Origin: Halodesulfovibrio sp.
Lineage (GTDB): Bacteria > Desulfobacterota > Desulfovibrionia > Desulfovibrionales > Desulfovibrionaceae
Assembly: GCF_025210605.1 (NCBI RefSeq)
Contig: NZ_JAOARI010000017.1
Location: 62,001-126,000, forward strand
DNA length: 64,000 nt
Direction: 5' to 3'
The notes beneath the pieces were generated by a model that was not told the origin of the DNA, did no database searches, and was given only the letters and a program-made list of their open reading frames with translations. Below, one piece after another: positions 1-9,252 of this stretch (positions within the stretch are counted from its first letter, which is position 1; each line of letters begins with the position of its first letter). A program made the translations under genes and the position numbers.

Positions 1-1620
1 CTTGAAAAAGCTTCACAAGAAAGAGTTTCTGAAACCGTTGGCATTTACACGTTAATCGGCTCACCAGTTCATGACTACCGTGGCAAGCCTATTGGCACAT
101 TCATCGGTGTTATTGATTCCTCACATGCACTTGAGCACGCAAGCGAAGCAAACATATCACTCATAGTAACTCTTGCTGCCATGCTGCTGTTGCCGCTCAT
201 TTGTTTAATTGTAGTTCTTAAAAAATACGTAACCTCCCCGCTCCACGATGTAACACAGCAGATTCGACTACTCGCGCAGAAAAAAGCTGACCTTAAAGAG
301 CGCATTGTCATTTCTCAGAACGATGAAGTTGGCGATCTGTCGCACTGGTTCAACAAATTAATGGAACGTGTAACCGATCTGCTCAACGAAATGGAAGGGT
401 TCAAATACGTACTGAACACAGTACCTGACCCAATTTTTGCGGTTGATGAAAACTTTAACTTCCTGATTGCTAACAAGGCAGTCGAAATGTCCACAGGAAA
501 AGACCAAACTGGGCTAAAATGTTTACGATGTCAGGAAACATTCAACACCGAAGCCTGCGCTACTGAAAACTGTCCTATTGAGCAGGTAAAACGCACGCAC
601 CAAAAAGTTGTATCTGATATTATTTGCGTCGAAAAACCTGACGGTCCAATGTACTTCCAGCCTTTTGCAGATGAGTTTTATGACGCGGAAGGTAATTTAG
701 CTGGCTACATTGAAGTAGCCCGTAACGTAACCGACCTTGTATTATCAGAACAAGCGGTTAATCAGCAGCTTAAACACATTGAAGAAGTGCATGAAGGCAC
801 AAAAGAAGCTGCTCGTGAATTGCTTGATGCTGCAACAACACTTGAAGCAGAAGTCACTGACATTGCCAGTGCTGTCGACACACAACAGATACGCATTAGA
901 GAAACATCAACTGCAATGGAGCAAATGAACGTTGCAGTTATTGAGGTAGCCCAAAGCGCCGCAGAAGCTGCTCAGCAGTCTGAAGCCACCCGTGCCCGTG
1001 CTACTGACGGGGCAGCTATTGTCTCGAATGCAATTACATCTATCACAAGCCTACATGAACATGCGGACAGTATGAATAACGCCATGACGCAACTTGGTAT
1101 TCAGGCTGATGCAATTGGTACAGTGCTGGGTGTCATTTCAGATATTGCCGATCAAACAAACTTGCTTGCCTTAAACGCAGCCATTGAAGCTGCGCGCGCA
1201 GGAGAAGCTGGACGCGGATTTGCTGTCGTCGCAGATGAAGTTCGCAAACTTGCAGAAAAAACGATGGCAGCAACGCAGGAAGTAAACAACGCGATTGTCA
1301 CAATTCAAGGACACGCGAATACTTCCATTCAAGCAACGCATGAAACAATGCAGCTGGTCGAAGAAGCAACAGCGTACGCAAATGAATCCGGCAATGCACT
1401 TTCAGAAATCGTGACCTTTGCCAATATGGCTGCCAACCAGATTGGAACAATCGCCACAGCCGCAGAAGAACAGTCTACAACGTCTGACCACATGACAAAA
1501 ACCATGGAAGACATAAACAGTCTGGTAGACAGCGTTGCAAAAGAAACACAAGATTCTTCGCAAAACGTTAGAAACTTATCGGAGCTGGTTCAACGCTTGA
1601 ACACACTCTCAAATACATAG
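1..1620 (+). CDS. Methyl-accepting chemotaxis protein, 5' end outside the window
   Basis: The reading frame is open from base 1, so the start lies upstream and only the last part of a Cache sensor domain is visible. The visible order is: end of the periplasmic sensor, a membrane segment (about bases 150-225), HAMP (to about base 400), a PAS domain (about 400-740) and a methyl-accepting signalling domain containing the conserved hairpin-tip motif [20 protein letters not shown]. The protein would signal from a membrane sensor to CheA/CheW. It is closely similar along its whole visible length to the chemoreceptor that follows at 2165, so the two are tandem paralogues. The PAS domain carries a cysteine cluster (C-x2-C, then C-x4-C-P). 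Ligand unknown. Certain as an MCP; the missing N-terminus limits sensor typing. Confidence 0.95.
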   Translation, partial: LEKASQERVSETVGIYTLIGSPVHDYRGKPIGTFIGVIDSSHALEHASEANISLIVTLAAMLLLPLICLIVVLKKYVTSPLHDVTQQIRLLAQKKADLKERIVISQNDEVGDLSHWFNKLMERVTDLLNEMEGFKYVLNTVPDPIFAVDENFNFLIANKAVEMSTGKDQTGLKCLRCQETFNTEACATENCPIEQVKRTHQKVVSDIICVEKPDGPMYFQPFADEFYDAEGNLAGYIEVARNVTDLVLSEQAVNQQLKHIEEVHEGTKEAARELLDAATTLEAEVTDIASAVDTQQIRIRETSTAMEQMNVAVIEVAQSAAEAAQQSEATRARATDGAAIVSNAITSITSLHEHADSMNNAMTQLGIQADAIGTVLGVISDIADQTNLLALNAAIEAARAGEAGRGFAVVADEVRKLAEKTMAATQEVNNAIVTIQGHANTSIQATHETMQLVEEATAYANESGNALSEIVTFANMAANQIGTIATAAEEQSTTSDHMTKTMEDINSLVDSVAKETQDSSQNVRNLSELVQRLNTLSNT

Positions 1621-1627
1621 AGTAAAC

Positions 1628-1666
1628 GGAGGGAAATAGACGGACAATGGACGTCTATTTCCCTCC
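1628..1666 (+). terminator. Perfect 15-bp hairpin after the first chemoreceptor gene
   Basis: A perfect inverted repeat with arms 1628-1642 and 1652-1666 (GGAGGGAAATAGACG and its complement) and a 9-nt loop lies eight bases past the stop codon. There is no T-run after it, so it may act as an mRNA-end hairpin rather than a classical intrinsic terminator. Confidence 0.55.
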
Positions 1667-1689
1667 TAAACTACTTCATGCGGTTTATT

Positions 1690-1858
1690 GGCATATTGCA
1701 AAAAAGGTTGAGGACTGACCCCAAAAGCATTCTTTCGCACACGGCATCTACCTCACTGTATGTACAAGCCTGCCGAAGCAAGCGCCACACTCTTTTCCAC
1801 ACCCTCCTGTGGATATCATCGCTAGCAAAAGACCTCGCCCAATGGTGAGGTCTTTTTT
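1690..1858 (+). ncRNA. Candidate structured RNA ending in an intrinsic terminator
   Basis: Three hairpins follow one another on the plus strand of this 540-bp intergenic gap: GCCTGC-CGAA-GCAAGC (1768-1783, one mismatch), CCACA/TGTGG (1797-1812), and a strong GCAAAAGACCTC/GAGGTC stem followed by TTTTTT (about 1826-1858). No coding frame explains the terminator, and the preceding chemoreceptor gene already has its own hairpin. I do not recognise an RNA family. The 5' end and promoter are not defined; the coordinate 1690 is arbitrary. It could instead be a second terminator for the upstream gene. Confidence 0.3.
1826..1858 (+). terminator. Intrinsic terminator
   Basis: AAAAGACCTC (1827-1836) pairs with GAGGTCTTTT (1847-1856), giving a stem followed by a T-run. 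The A-run on the other side means it could also work in the reverse direction. Confidence 0.7.
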
Positions 1859-2164
1859 GCTTACAAAACTCCCCCTCTTCAAATGGACAAAGTATATGTA
1901 AACAAATAATTTGCTTGTGTTTTATTTCACGCAGAACTATATTCACCTCGAGATTTTTCGGGGGAAAATAACTCAATCACCTTCACTGCTTGTTACAAAT
2001 TTCACAATTGAAAAAGTTCTTTTCACACTCACACGCATCAATCTTTACGCAGCAGCCACCCTACAGCGCTGACAGAGCAAGCAGATTACTCAACATTCAC
2101 TAACGTATTTTGTAGCGTAGCGAGTTCAAAAAGACCGGCTAAACACTGTATTGGAGTCTGCGCT

Positions 2165-4579
2165 ATGAAACTCTTTTGGAAACTGTCTCTTCCACAAATC
2201 ATACTTGTCCCGCTGCTCGGGATAATCAGTTACCTGATTATCAATAGTTTTTTTATTACAATTCACGAACACAACCTTGACTACATCGTTGATGATACAT
2301 TCATTTCTATAGAAAAAAATATCGAGCATGTAAGCAAGGAAGCACAACAAACCGCAGCGCTTTTTGCTAACTCTCCACAAGTAGTAAACGCATACAAACT
2401 GGCTTACACTGGCGATATTAATGACCCGAAATCAAAAAAGTCACAACAAGCACGCGCTATGTTGCGTAAAACACTTGCGCCCAACCTCAACAGCTATCAG
2501 GCAAACACTGGTGAGAAGCTTAAGCTACACTTTCATTTGCCGAATGGACGCAGTCTTGTAAGGCTTTGGCGAGATAAGCAAACCAAGGAAAACGGTAAGT
2601 GGGTTGATATCTCGGATGATATTTCTTCATTCCGTCATACAGTGCTTGATGTGAAAAAAACAGGTGCGCCAGTTTGTGGTATTGAACTTGGTCGTGGTGG
2701 TTTCGTCATGCGCGGTCTTGTTCCTGTTAAAGATGAAAATGGTAAAACAATCGGCTCAGCAGAAGTACTCAGAAGCTTCTCTTCCGTATTTACCATTGCA
2801 AAACAAAAGAATATCCCAATGATGCTGTTCATGGATAAAAAATTTCTGCACATCACTACACGCCTTAATGATCCGACCAAGCATCCTATCATCCACAACA
2901 CAGTGCTCGTAAACCCAACCCGCAGCAACAATCCTTTCATACAAAAAGTTTCCAAAGAATTTCTTCAAAAAGCAGCACACGGCAGAGTATCTGAACCACT
3001 TGGAACCTACACATTCATCGGGTCACCTGTTCGTGATTACAAAGGCAAACATATTGGTACACTTGTTGGCGTAATCGACTCCTCAGACGCTATCCAGCAC
3101 GCAAATGAAGCCAGCACATCGCTTATTGCAACCCTGTCTGCAATCCTTTTGTTACCACTGTTAGGCATGATGCTGGTTGTAAAAAAATACGTCACCACCC
3201 CACTCAATAGCATTACCAATAAAATTCAGCTTCTTGCAGAAGACAAAGCCAATCTCAAAGAGCGCATCATTGTTCATCAAAAAGACGAAGTAGGCGATTT
3301 GACCCTCTGGTTTAACAACCTGATGGATAGAATTGTCGCCATGCTAAAACTGGAAGAGTTCAAAAACGTTATGAATACTGTTCCAGAACCTATCTTTGCT
3401 GTGGATGAAAACTACAACTTCTTAATTGCCAACAAGGCAGTGGAAGAAGCAGCTAAAACAGATCAAGCTGGCTTGCTAAAAATGAAGTGCAGAGATGTAT
3501 TCAGAACAAAAATTTGCGCCACCCCAGAGTGTCCGATTGAGCAAGTAAAACGCACTCAGAAAAAAGTAGTTGCAGACATTTTAGAAATAGAAAGACCTGA
3601 AGGCCCACAGTACATTCAAGCTGTTGCAGATGTTTTATACGATGGGGATGGAAAGCGCTCAGGATACATCAAGGTCGTGCAGGATGTGACAGAACTTGTA
3701 GCGTCTGAACACGCAATCAACCAACAACTCTCACGGATTGAAGGGGTTAACGAAGGCACTAAAGAAGCAGCACATGAACTCCTTGATGCTGCCACATCCC
3801 TTGAATCAAAAATAACTGGAGTCTCCGCTGCTGTTGATACACAACAAATTCGCATCAGCGAAACCTCTACCGCTATGGAACAAATGAACATTGCAGTAAA
3901 TGAAGTTGCCCATGGCGCTTCGCAGGCGGCGCTTCAGTCAGAAACAACGCGTACACGAGCTGAAGACGGAGCTACAATTGTTTCCAAAGCAATCAACTCC
4001 ATAACAGGTCTACACGCGCATGCAGAATCAATGAACTCCGCCATGACACAGCTTGGCTCTCAAGCCGATGACATCGGCGCTGTGTTGGGAGTAATCTCTG
4101 ATATTGCAGATCAGACCAACCTTCTGGCGCTGAATGCGGCTATTGAAGCAGCACGAGCCGGAGAAGCCGGTAAAGGCTTTGCTGTGGTTGCAGATGAAGT
4201 CCGCAAACTTGCAGAAAACACCATGAAAGCCACGCAAGAAGTAGAAAGCGCAATTACAACCATCCAAGGGCATGCAAACAACTCAATTGATACAGCTCAG
4301 CACACAATGACGCTGGTAAAAGAAGCCACATCCCTTGCAAATGAATCCGGCAATGCTCTTTCTGAAATTGTAACTCTGGCAAATGAAGCAGCAAGTCAGA
4401 TTGCAACCATTGCCACAGCAGCAGAAGAACAATCTGCAACATCTGAACATATGACAAAAACCATGGAAGACATTAACGATCTGGTCGAAAGTGTAAATAC
4501 AGAAATGCACGACTCTGCAAAGAGCGTCACAAACCTTTCACATTTGGCTCAGCGTTTGGACACTCTTTCACGCCAGTAA
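2165..4579 (+). CDS. Methyl-accepting chemotaxis protein (Cache-HAMP-PAS-MCP)
   Basis: An 804-residue chemoreceptor. It has an N-terminal membrane segment (about residues 8-30), a large periplasmic Cache-type sensor (about 35-315), a second membrane segment (about 318-340), HAMP (to about 395), a PAS domain (about 400-510) and a C-terminal signalling domain with the hairpin tip [20 protein letters not shown] near residues 650-670. It would relay a periplasmic and possibly a cytoplasmic signal to CheA/CheW. The PAS domain keeps cysteines (C in MKCRDVF, then C-x4-C-P), a pattern that might bind a metal or sense redox; that part is inference. It is a tandem paralogue of the truncated receptor just upstream. 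The ATG has a GGAG a few bases before it. The ligand cannot be read from sequence. Confidence 0.95.
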   Translation: MKLFWKLSLPQIILVPLLGIISYLIINSFFITIHEHNLDYIVDDTFISIEKNIEHVSKEAQQTAALFANSPQVVNAYKLAYTGDINDPKSKKSQQARAMLRKTLAPNLNSYQANTGEKLKLHFHLPNGRSLVRLWRDKQTKENGKWVDISDDISSFRHTVLDVKKTGAPVCGIELGRGGFVMRGLVPVKDENGKTIGSAEVLRSFSSVFTIAKQKNIPMMLFMDKKFLHITTRLNDPTKHPIIHNTVLVNPTRSNNPFIQKVSKEFLQKAAHGRVSEPLGTYTFIGSPVRDYKGKHIGTLVGVIDSSDAIQHANEASTSLIATLSAILLLPLLGMMLVVKKYVTTPLNSITNKIQLLAEDKANLKERIIVHQKDEVGDLTLWFNNLMDRIVAMLKLEEFKNVMNTVPEPIFAVDENYNFLIANKAVEEAAKTDQAGLLKMKCRDVFRTKICATPECPIEQVKRTQKKVVADILEIERPEGPQYIQAVADVLYDGDGKRSGYIKVVQDVTELVASEHAINQQLSRIEGVNEGTKEAAHELLDAATSLESKITGVSAAVDTQQIRISETSTAMEQMNIAVNEVAHGASQAALQSETTRTRAEDGATIVSKAINSITGLHAHAESMNSAMTQLGSQADDIGAVLGVISDIADQTNLLALNAAIEAARAGEAGKGFAVVADEVRKLAENTMKATQEVESAITTIQGHANNSIDTAQHTMTLVKEATSLANESGNALSEIVTLANEAASQIATIATAAEEQSATSEHMTKTMEDINDLVESVNTEMHDSAKSVTNLSHLAQRLDTLSRQ

Positions 4580-4601
4580 CCAATATATACAATAAAATGG
4601 A

Positions 4602-4630
4602 GAAGCCCCGCATGTTTCATGCGGGGCTTC
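4602..4630 (+). terminator. Terminator hairpin after chemoreceptor
   Basis: A 13-bp perfect stem (4602-4614 with 4618-4630, GAAGCCCCGCATG and complement) and a TTT loop lie 22 bases after the stop codon. Only a short pyrimidine stretch follows. Confidence 0.7.
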
Positions 4631-4703
4631 CTGTATGGTAACACCCTGCGCGACCTAAATTAGCCACTAGCCGCATAATGGCAGGGTTCGGACACAGCCG
4701 TCT

Positions 4704-5066
4704 TTACTCGTAATGCAATCTATATACGGAATACTGAACCGCTGGTTGGTGATACGCATATCCATACGAAGTAGTACGCACCTCATGCGGTGCTGCATAC
4801 GACATACGCATATGGACTAATCGCGCACGAGGAGTTGCAACTGCATATCTATATGCCTGCCTATTTTTACTTTCTGCAACGAAAGCTGGATGACTTGCAT
4901 TTGAATATCGTGCGGTATGAGCCGTGGGCGTAATATCAGGTATAGTAATAATTGCCGCAGAGGTATTTTGTACAACCACGGTTCGATGTGCGAAACTGTA
5001 CGTAACTACTGAAAAAATTAACGCTGCGATAACAAATATGATTGCAATAATCTTTTCCTGCTGCAT
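4704..5066 (-). CDS. Small membrane-anchored protein of unknown function
   Basis: About 120 residues. The N-terminus is basic-hydrophobic (QQEKIIAIIFVIAALIFSVV), fitting an uncleaved membrane anchor or signal peptide. The rest is rich in Ala, Tyr, His, Arg and Val with no recognisable domain. I chose the ATG at 5066 because AGAGG sits five bases upstream; a GTG two codons earlier overlaps that ribosome site. It stands alone, convergent with the chemoreceptor and followed upstream by an A+T-rich gap. Function unknown. The Tyr/Arg/Val-rich composition resembles the next gene at 5460, which may point to similar envelope roles; that is weak inference. Confidence 0.6.
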   Translation of the reverse strand: MQQEKIIAIIFVIAALIFSVVTYSFAHRTVVVQNTSAAIITIPDITPTAHTARYSNASHPAFVAESKNRQAYRYAVATPRARLVHMRMSYAAPHEVRTTSYGYAYHQPAVQYSVYRLHYE

Positions 5067-5397
5067 AAACACCTCTTTTTATGCTGACATACCAATCTAT
5101 TAGAATAATATTTTCTTTTTTAGACCTAAACACATTCTATAAATCCGCTATTATCCAGCATAGTTCTATATAAAAACGAATTACCGCATTGCCAATATGG
5201 TTGTAAAAAGTAGCACAACAGTTTCCGAGCTTATTGTAGCAAAGAACTTTCATTCCTCAATAGCATTTCCGTTGTTTTCTTTGCTGCAACTGAAACCTCA
5301 TGAAATACTAGCCCCTTTTTAGATTATTTTTTCACACATACTCTTGCCCCTTGAAACAACACACAAAAAACACTTTCTCATATATTTTCAGATATAT
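5067..5397. other. A+T-rich intergenic stretch, no gene seen
   Basis: About 330 bases between two small minus-strand genes. It should hold the promoter of the gene ending at 4704, but I see no clear motif. No convincing coding frame or RNA structure. Confidence 0.5.
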
Positions 5398-5433
5398 AAA
5401 AAAAGGCACTCTGTTTTTGCACAGAGCGCCTTT
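5398..5433 (-). terminator. Intrinsic terminator of the 5460-5855 gene
   Basis: On the minus strand AAAGGCGCTCTGT pairs with ACAGAGTGCCTTT (one G-T pair, 6-nt loop) and runs into TTTTTTT. It lies 27 bases downstream of the gene's stop codon. Confidence 0.85.
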
Positions 5434-5459
5434 CACATTACAATCAACTTTGTATCTGC

Positions 5460-5855
5460 CTAGTACCGACGATACACTCGCGGTCTCCTATAATACCTTC
5501 GATGCGGATATGGCCGCACACGAGGACCTACATAAACGCCTCCGTAAGGGCGTATAATTACTCTTGGTGCTGGTCTGACAACAACAGGTGGAGGAACCAC
5601 TACAGCAGGAGGCGGCACATAGGCTCTTCCATACGGACGGACATACACACCTCCGTAATATCTTCGTGGTCGAACATATACACCGCCGCGATTAGTACGG
5701 ACATATGCCCCGCCGTGATATGGGCGATCATAACGTGCCACCGTTGTCTTAGGGTCTAATTCTAACGGAGTACTAAACGCAGGTTGCGCCCAGCTGATGC
5801 ACAGCACAAACGCAGCCGCAAATATGGTTCCCGTCGCCAGTAATATCTTATTCAT
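5460..5855 (-). CDS. Exported Tyr/Arg/Pro/Gly-rich repeat protein
   Basis: About 131 residues. An N-terminal signal peptide (MNKILLATGTIFAAAFVLCI, then a small-residue cleavage region) is followed by a low-complexity body with repeated units such as GGVYVRP, GGAYVRT and GRAYVPP, a poly-Pro/Val centre and a very basic Arg/Tyr-rich tail ending RRYYRRPRVYRRY. I chose the ATG at 5855 because GGAGG stands just upstream; an earlier in-frame start lacks a ribosome site. Basic Tyr-rich secreted proteins of this kind occur in many proteobacteria without known function; surface binding to polysaccharide or nucleic acid is a guess. It has its own terminator and is likely monocistronic. Confidence 0.75.
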   Translation of the reverse strand: MNKILLATGTIFAAAFVLCISWAQPAFSTPLELDPKTTVARYDRPYHGGAYVRTNRGGVYVRPRRYYGGVYVRPYGRAYVPPPAVVVPPPVVVRPAPRVIIRPYGGVYVGPRVRPYPHRRYYRRPRVYRRY

Positions 5856-6821
5856 ATACCCTCCAAAGTCGGAAGGCAGCACCGCTATCTTTAATTGTCG
5901 ACAAAGCCTTCGTTAAGCGATCGTACTGAAAAAACTGTTCAAAGCTCTGAGCTAGCACAGCTCATATGCGACGATAACGCTTTTCCTTAACAACACCTCA
6001 CCAACGCCTTGTCATCAAGCCAAGACAGCACCACTGCCCCGCTGTATGTGTCTCATTAAGTCCTTTCTCAGACGATTCAATAAGACAACGGGCGAAGGAT
6101 AGGCTCAATGATTAACAAATAAGAAAATGCCAAAACACGCCTGAAAATGTAGCGTTCAAGCCCCTTACTATGGCAACACTATGTAACGTAATACTTATTG
6201 TACGCACAGTCTTTCCCACCCCAGCAGTCATCATAGATTGCCTACACGTCAGGCACTCGCAATTCAAAATAGCTCAATGCTATTCGGTGAAACCAACCCT
6301 CTCACCTGAGAAGATAGCTTTCACCTCTTCCTCCATGCAAACTAAAAACTCTTCACTATACAATAGTTCTCGCCATGCTACAATAGCGTAGAAAAATCAC
6401 ACTGCTACTTTATCGAATAGTACACATGTATACATCATATAAATTTGATATTAATCGCTATTCTCCATGCACATCATGGTTATTTTGTTTACCTGAGAAA
6501 TAGTAATTAGCATTTTATACAAAAAACACAGCACGCTAAGTGTAAACATAAAACAGTATGCAGTATTTAATTATTGCGCATATTGCATGGTTAATATTTC
6601 CTAAAACTTAGCATCTCTGTTTATAAAATTTCGTTCTATAGTTACTAGCGCCCTCTACAATGGTACAGTGCCATTGTAGAACAAGAAAAAAACAGTACAC
6701 AATGCACAATCACAGTACACACTAAAAAATTGTTACAATATTTGTACAATAAAAAAAGATTGTCAGTGTATTTTGAATCCCCAAATACACAAAATTGTGT
6801 GCTGAAATAAGGAGATGAGAC
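5856..6821. other. Long A+T-rich gap with one perfect inverted repeat
   Basis: Almost 1 kb without a credible gene; the longest open frame (about 6170-6391, plus) has no ribosome site and no protein-like character. The part near 6820 carries a 10-bp inverted repeat (listed separately) and several TTGT/ACAA motifs. Confidence 0.5.
6654..6680. promoter_or_regulatory. Perfect 10-bp inverted repeat, possible operator
   Basis: TCTACAATGG (6654-6663) and CCATTGTAGA (6671-6680) are exact complements around a 7-nt spacer, about 140 bp upstream of the small exported protein gene at 6822. No T-run follows, so a protein-binding site is more likely than a terminator. A second TTGT-ACAA symmetric stretch occurs near 6730-6750. 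Confidence 0.35.
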
Positions 6822-7172
6822 ATGAAAACTAGATGTTCACTGCTCGCTTTTGCGCTCGTATTAATGACTGCTAGTTTAGCTAGCGCTATGCCTACAGCCG
6901 TTGTGGTCGAAGAAGGACAGGGAGCTGTAATTGTTGAAGGTCAAATGATGGCTCCGTCGACTTGCACACGATGCGTAACACCTTGCATGAATATGATCCC
7001 TGAGCCAACAATGGAAGTAGCACCGCCGCGTATTGTTCAATCACCATGCGGCCCTTGCAAACGCATTATTGAGAAAAAAGTGGTCATGTACAGAATGCCA
7101 CCAAGAGTATGTGCACCGCCTACCAGAATGTATCTTGGCTCACACATGCGCCCAATGGTCGTTGGACCATAA
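6822..7172 (+). CDS. Small exported Cys/Met/Pro-rich protein
   Basis: 116 residues with a clear signal peptide (MKTRCSLLAFALVLMTASLA, cleavage after ASA near residue 22). The mature part contains cysteines in pairs (CTRC, C-x3-M, CGPC) and many Met and Pro residues. CGPC resembles a thioredoxin active-site tetrapeptide but there is no thioredoxin fold around it. The Cys/Met content could bind metal in the periplasm; this is inference. AAGGAG lies eight bases before the ATG, so translation looks real. It has its own long leader and is followed by a terminator. I do not recognise the family. Confidence 0.75.
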   Translation: MKTRCSLLAFALVLMTASLASAMPTAVVVEEGQGAVIVEGQMMAPSTCTRCVTPCMNMIPEPTMEVAPPRIVQSPCGPCKRIIEKKVVMYRMPPRVCAPPTRMYLGSHMRPMVVGP

Positions 7173-7234
7173 GGTATGAATCTTATCCGTCAGGGTAGTT
7201 GTTTCCATCTGCTACTCTGATCTGACCAACAAAA

Positions 7235-7262
7235 AAGGGGTTCCCTGTTACGGGAACCCCTT
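7235..7262 (-). terminator. Bidirectional intrinsic terminator
   Basis: AAGGGGTTCCC (7235-7245) and GGGAACCCCTT (7252-7262) form an 11-bp stem. On the minus strand a T6 run follows, so it ends the antiporter gene; on the plus strand it also ends the small exported protein gene. Confidence 0.85.
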
Positions 7263-7283
7263 AGTATTTTGAATTAAATGAAC

Positions 7284-8627
7284 CTACTGCTCAGTAGGTT
7301 TACCAAAGTAGATCGCAGCCGAGCCAGCAAAAGCGAGAATCAAACAGTACCAGTTGCTTGCAGCAACATCCACCGGAGAGACTTTAGCAAGTGATCCTGC
7401 GAGTAAAACTTGCGCAGCATATGGAACCAATCCCTGCACAACACAGGAGAAAATATCAAGCAGACTTGCGCTACGCTTAGCAGAAATGCCGCTACGTTTC
7501 GCAATTTCTTTTGCCATTCCGCCGGAAAGAATAATCGCAACAGTGTTGTTGGCGATACAACCATCAGCGAGTGCCGCCAGCGCTGCAATGCTGAACTCAC
7601 CAGCTTTTTTGCTTTCTTCTGTTTTGCTGAAGCGCTTTGCAATCTCGCCAATTTTTGAAACAAGCCATGTAAGCCCGCCATTATGACGGATAAGCTCGCC
7701 AAGACCGCCTACGAGAATGGAAAGAACAAGAATTTCGTGCATGCCCACAAAGCCGCTGTAAATTTCTTTGCTGAAAGTCAGCAGAGAGAAATCAGGCAAA
7801 GAGGCAATACCCACGCCACCAGCAAAGATAATACCGGTTGTCAGTACGATAAACACGTTCACACCAGCGACAGCCATGCCCAGAATTACAAGGTATGGGA
7901 GCACCTTGAAGAACTGCCATTCGCCGACGTTAGCAACTGTTCCTGTAGAGCCACAGATTGCGTACAGTACAATGGTAATCAAGGCAGCAGGCAACGCAAT
8001 CATCAAGTTCATCCGGAACTTATCACGCATATTACAACCCTGAGTACGGGTTGCTGCAATTGTGGTGTCTGAAATCATAGAAAGGTTATCACCAAACATT
8101 GCACCACCAACAACCGCACCCATCAGTAATGCGATAGACATATCAGAATGACTGGCAACACCGGCAGCGATAGGACCGATAGCAGCGATGGTTCCCATAG
8201 ATGTACCCATTGCTGTAGCTACAAAGGCGGCAATCACAAATAACCCTGGCAGAACCAATGATGCAGGCACTAAAGAAAGCCCCATGTTCACAGTTGCATC
8301 CACACCGCCAACAGCCTTTGCAACAGCTGCAAAGCCACCGGCAAGCAGGTAGATAACGCACATGGTCATGATGTTAATATCACCAGCGCCTTTCAGAAAA
8401 ATAGTCACTTTTTCATCAAAAGATTCTTTTCCCATCCACAGCGCAGCCATAATCCCGGGAATTACAGCAACAGTTGCGGAAAGCTGGTAAAACGCCATAG
8501 ACACGCCAGACAGCATCAGAACAGAGCCTGTGCCGATAAAAAGCACCAAAAAAATTACAAGGGGAAACAAAGCAATACCGTTGCCTTGCTGAACCTCTGC
8601 TGCGTGCGTCTCGTCTAACAAACTCAT
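7284..8627 (-). CDS. NhaC-family Na+/H+ antiporter-like transporter
   Basis: 447 residues, almost entirely hydrophobic with about ten or more membrane segments. The stretch around GGAMFGDNLSMISDTTIAAT is the signature of the NhaC/YuiF-type ion transporter superfamily, with the acidic residues expected in the ion path. It probably exchanges Na+ for protons, or Na+ together with an organic anion, across the inner membrane; the exact substrate is not readable. AGGAAG lies eight bases upstream of the ATG. It is divergent from the glycine riboswitch and Na+/glycine symporter at 9253, a suggestive pairing since the symporter brings Na+ in. It ends at a strong terminator, so it is monocistronic. Confidence 0.85.
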   Translation of the reverse strand: MSLLDETHAAEVQQGNGIALFPLVIFLVLFIGTGSVLMLSGVSMAFYQLSATVAVIPGIMAALWMGKESFDEKVTIFLKGAGDINIMTMCVIYLLAGGFAAVAKAVGGVDATVNMGLSLVPASLVLPGLFVIAAFVATAMGTSMGTIAAIGPIAAGVASHSDMSIALLMGAVVGGAMFGDNLSMISDTTIAATRTQGCNMRDKFRMNLMIALPAALITIVLYAICGSTGTVANVGEWQFFKVLPYLVILGMAVAGVNVFIVLTTGIIFAGGVGIASLPDFSLLTFSKEIYSGFVGMHEILVLSILVGGLGELIRHNGGLTWLVSKIGEIAKRFSKTEESKKAGEFSIAALAALADGCIANNTVAIILSGGMAKEIAKRSGISAKRSASLLDIFSCVVQGLVPYAAQVLLAGSLAKVSPVDVAASNWYCLILAFAGSAAIYFGKPTEQ

Positions 8628-8930
8628 CTTTTTACTTCCTTATAGCTACAACAATTTATCCGTCCACCACCACTTGCTGCAACACGCGCAAGCGATCTTG
8701 ATTGTGCCCTCATTCATATTTGCAAAGGGCATCTTGGCTACTGATGAGTTCTCTTAGACACAGTTCCAAACGCTGTCTACTTACATTTTTGTTAAAAAAC
8801 ACTTTTTTTGATACATAACTATCTGAAAATATTTTTAATCCATCTAATTTAGATATAGTGAAATTATTTTTTCTATTTATTGAGATTTCTTGAAATAGAG
8901 CGGTTACTCGCAAAAATAACCCGTTTCTAC

Positions 8931-8957
8931 TTGCCAAAAATTATTTGGTTATATAAA
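8931..8957 (+). promoter_or_regulatory. Possible promoter of the glycine riboswitch transcript
   Basis: TTGCCA (8931-8936) and TATAAA (8952-8957) resemble -35 and -10 boxes with a short 15-nt spacer, about 30 bases upstream of the first aptamer. Position fits better than spacing. Confidence 0.35.
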
Positions 8958-8984
8958 CACCCTTTTCACAATTTCGGATGACGG

Positions 8985-9146
8985 TTGCAGGAGAGAGTGT
9001 CGCAAGACACCGCCGAAGAAGTAAATCTTTCAGGCAAAAGGACTGCTTCCCGACGAGCCTCTGGAGAGACTCCGCATGTTGCGGAGCACCGAAGGAGCAA
9101 GCCTTGCCGTGCAAGGTGAAACTCTCAGGTACCAAGGACAGAGTGA
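8985..9146 (+). ncRNA. Tandem glycine riboswitch
   Basis: Two glycine aptamers sit side by side. The first (about 8985-9055) has GGAGAGAG, ACCGCCGAAGAAG and TCAGGCAAAAGGAC; the second (about 9058-9146) has GGAGAGAC, GCACCGAAGGAGCAAG, AACTCTCAGGTACCAAGGAC and AGAG. These are the conserved segments of the gcvT/glycine class, which binds glycine, often cooperatively. It precedes a Na+/alanine-glycine symporter, a usual target. The downstream hairpin at 9153-9182 is the likely expression platform. Confidence 0.95.
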
Positions 9147-9152
9147 GTGTAA

Positions 9153-9182
9153 CAGCACAAATGCCCCCTGCATTTGTGGCTG
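9153..9182 (+). promoter_or_regulatory. Expression-platform hairpin of the glycine riboswitch
   Basis: CACAAATGC (9156-9164) pairs with GCATTTGTG (9170-9178), and CAGC/GCTG extend it with a bulge. It lies directly after the second aptamer and ends about 70 bases before the symporter start; a weak pyrimidine-rich stretch follows, so transcription attenuation is plausible. Direction of control (on or off) cannot be decided by eye. Confidence 0.55.
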
Positions 9183-9252
9183 CCATATCTTTTCCCTTCC
9201 GCTCAGAGACTCATCTCATCCATCCTGATAAATTCATTTTTTAGGAGACGAG

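Noticed and set aside
6170..6391. A 73-codon plus-strand frame in the long gap
   Set aside because: No ribosome site, unusual composition, no terminator; probably chance.
8710..8937. A 75-codon minus-strand frame upstream of the riboswitch
   Set aside because: Weak TTG start without ribosome site, and it lies across the probable promoter region of the antiporter and riboswitch.
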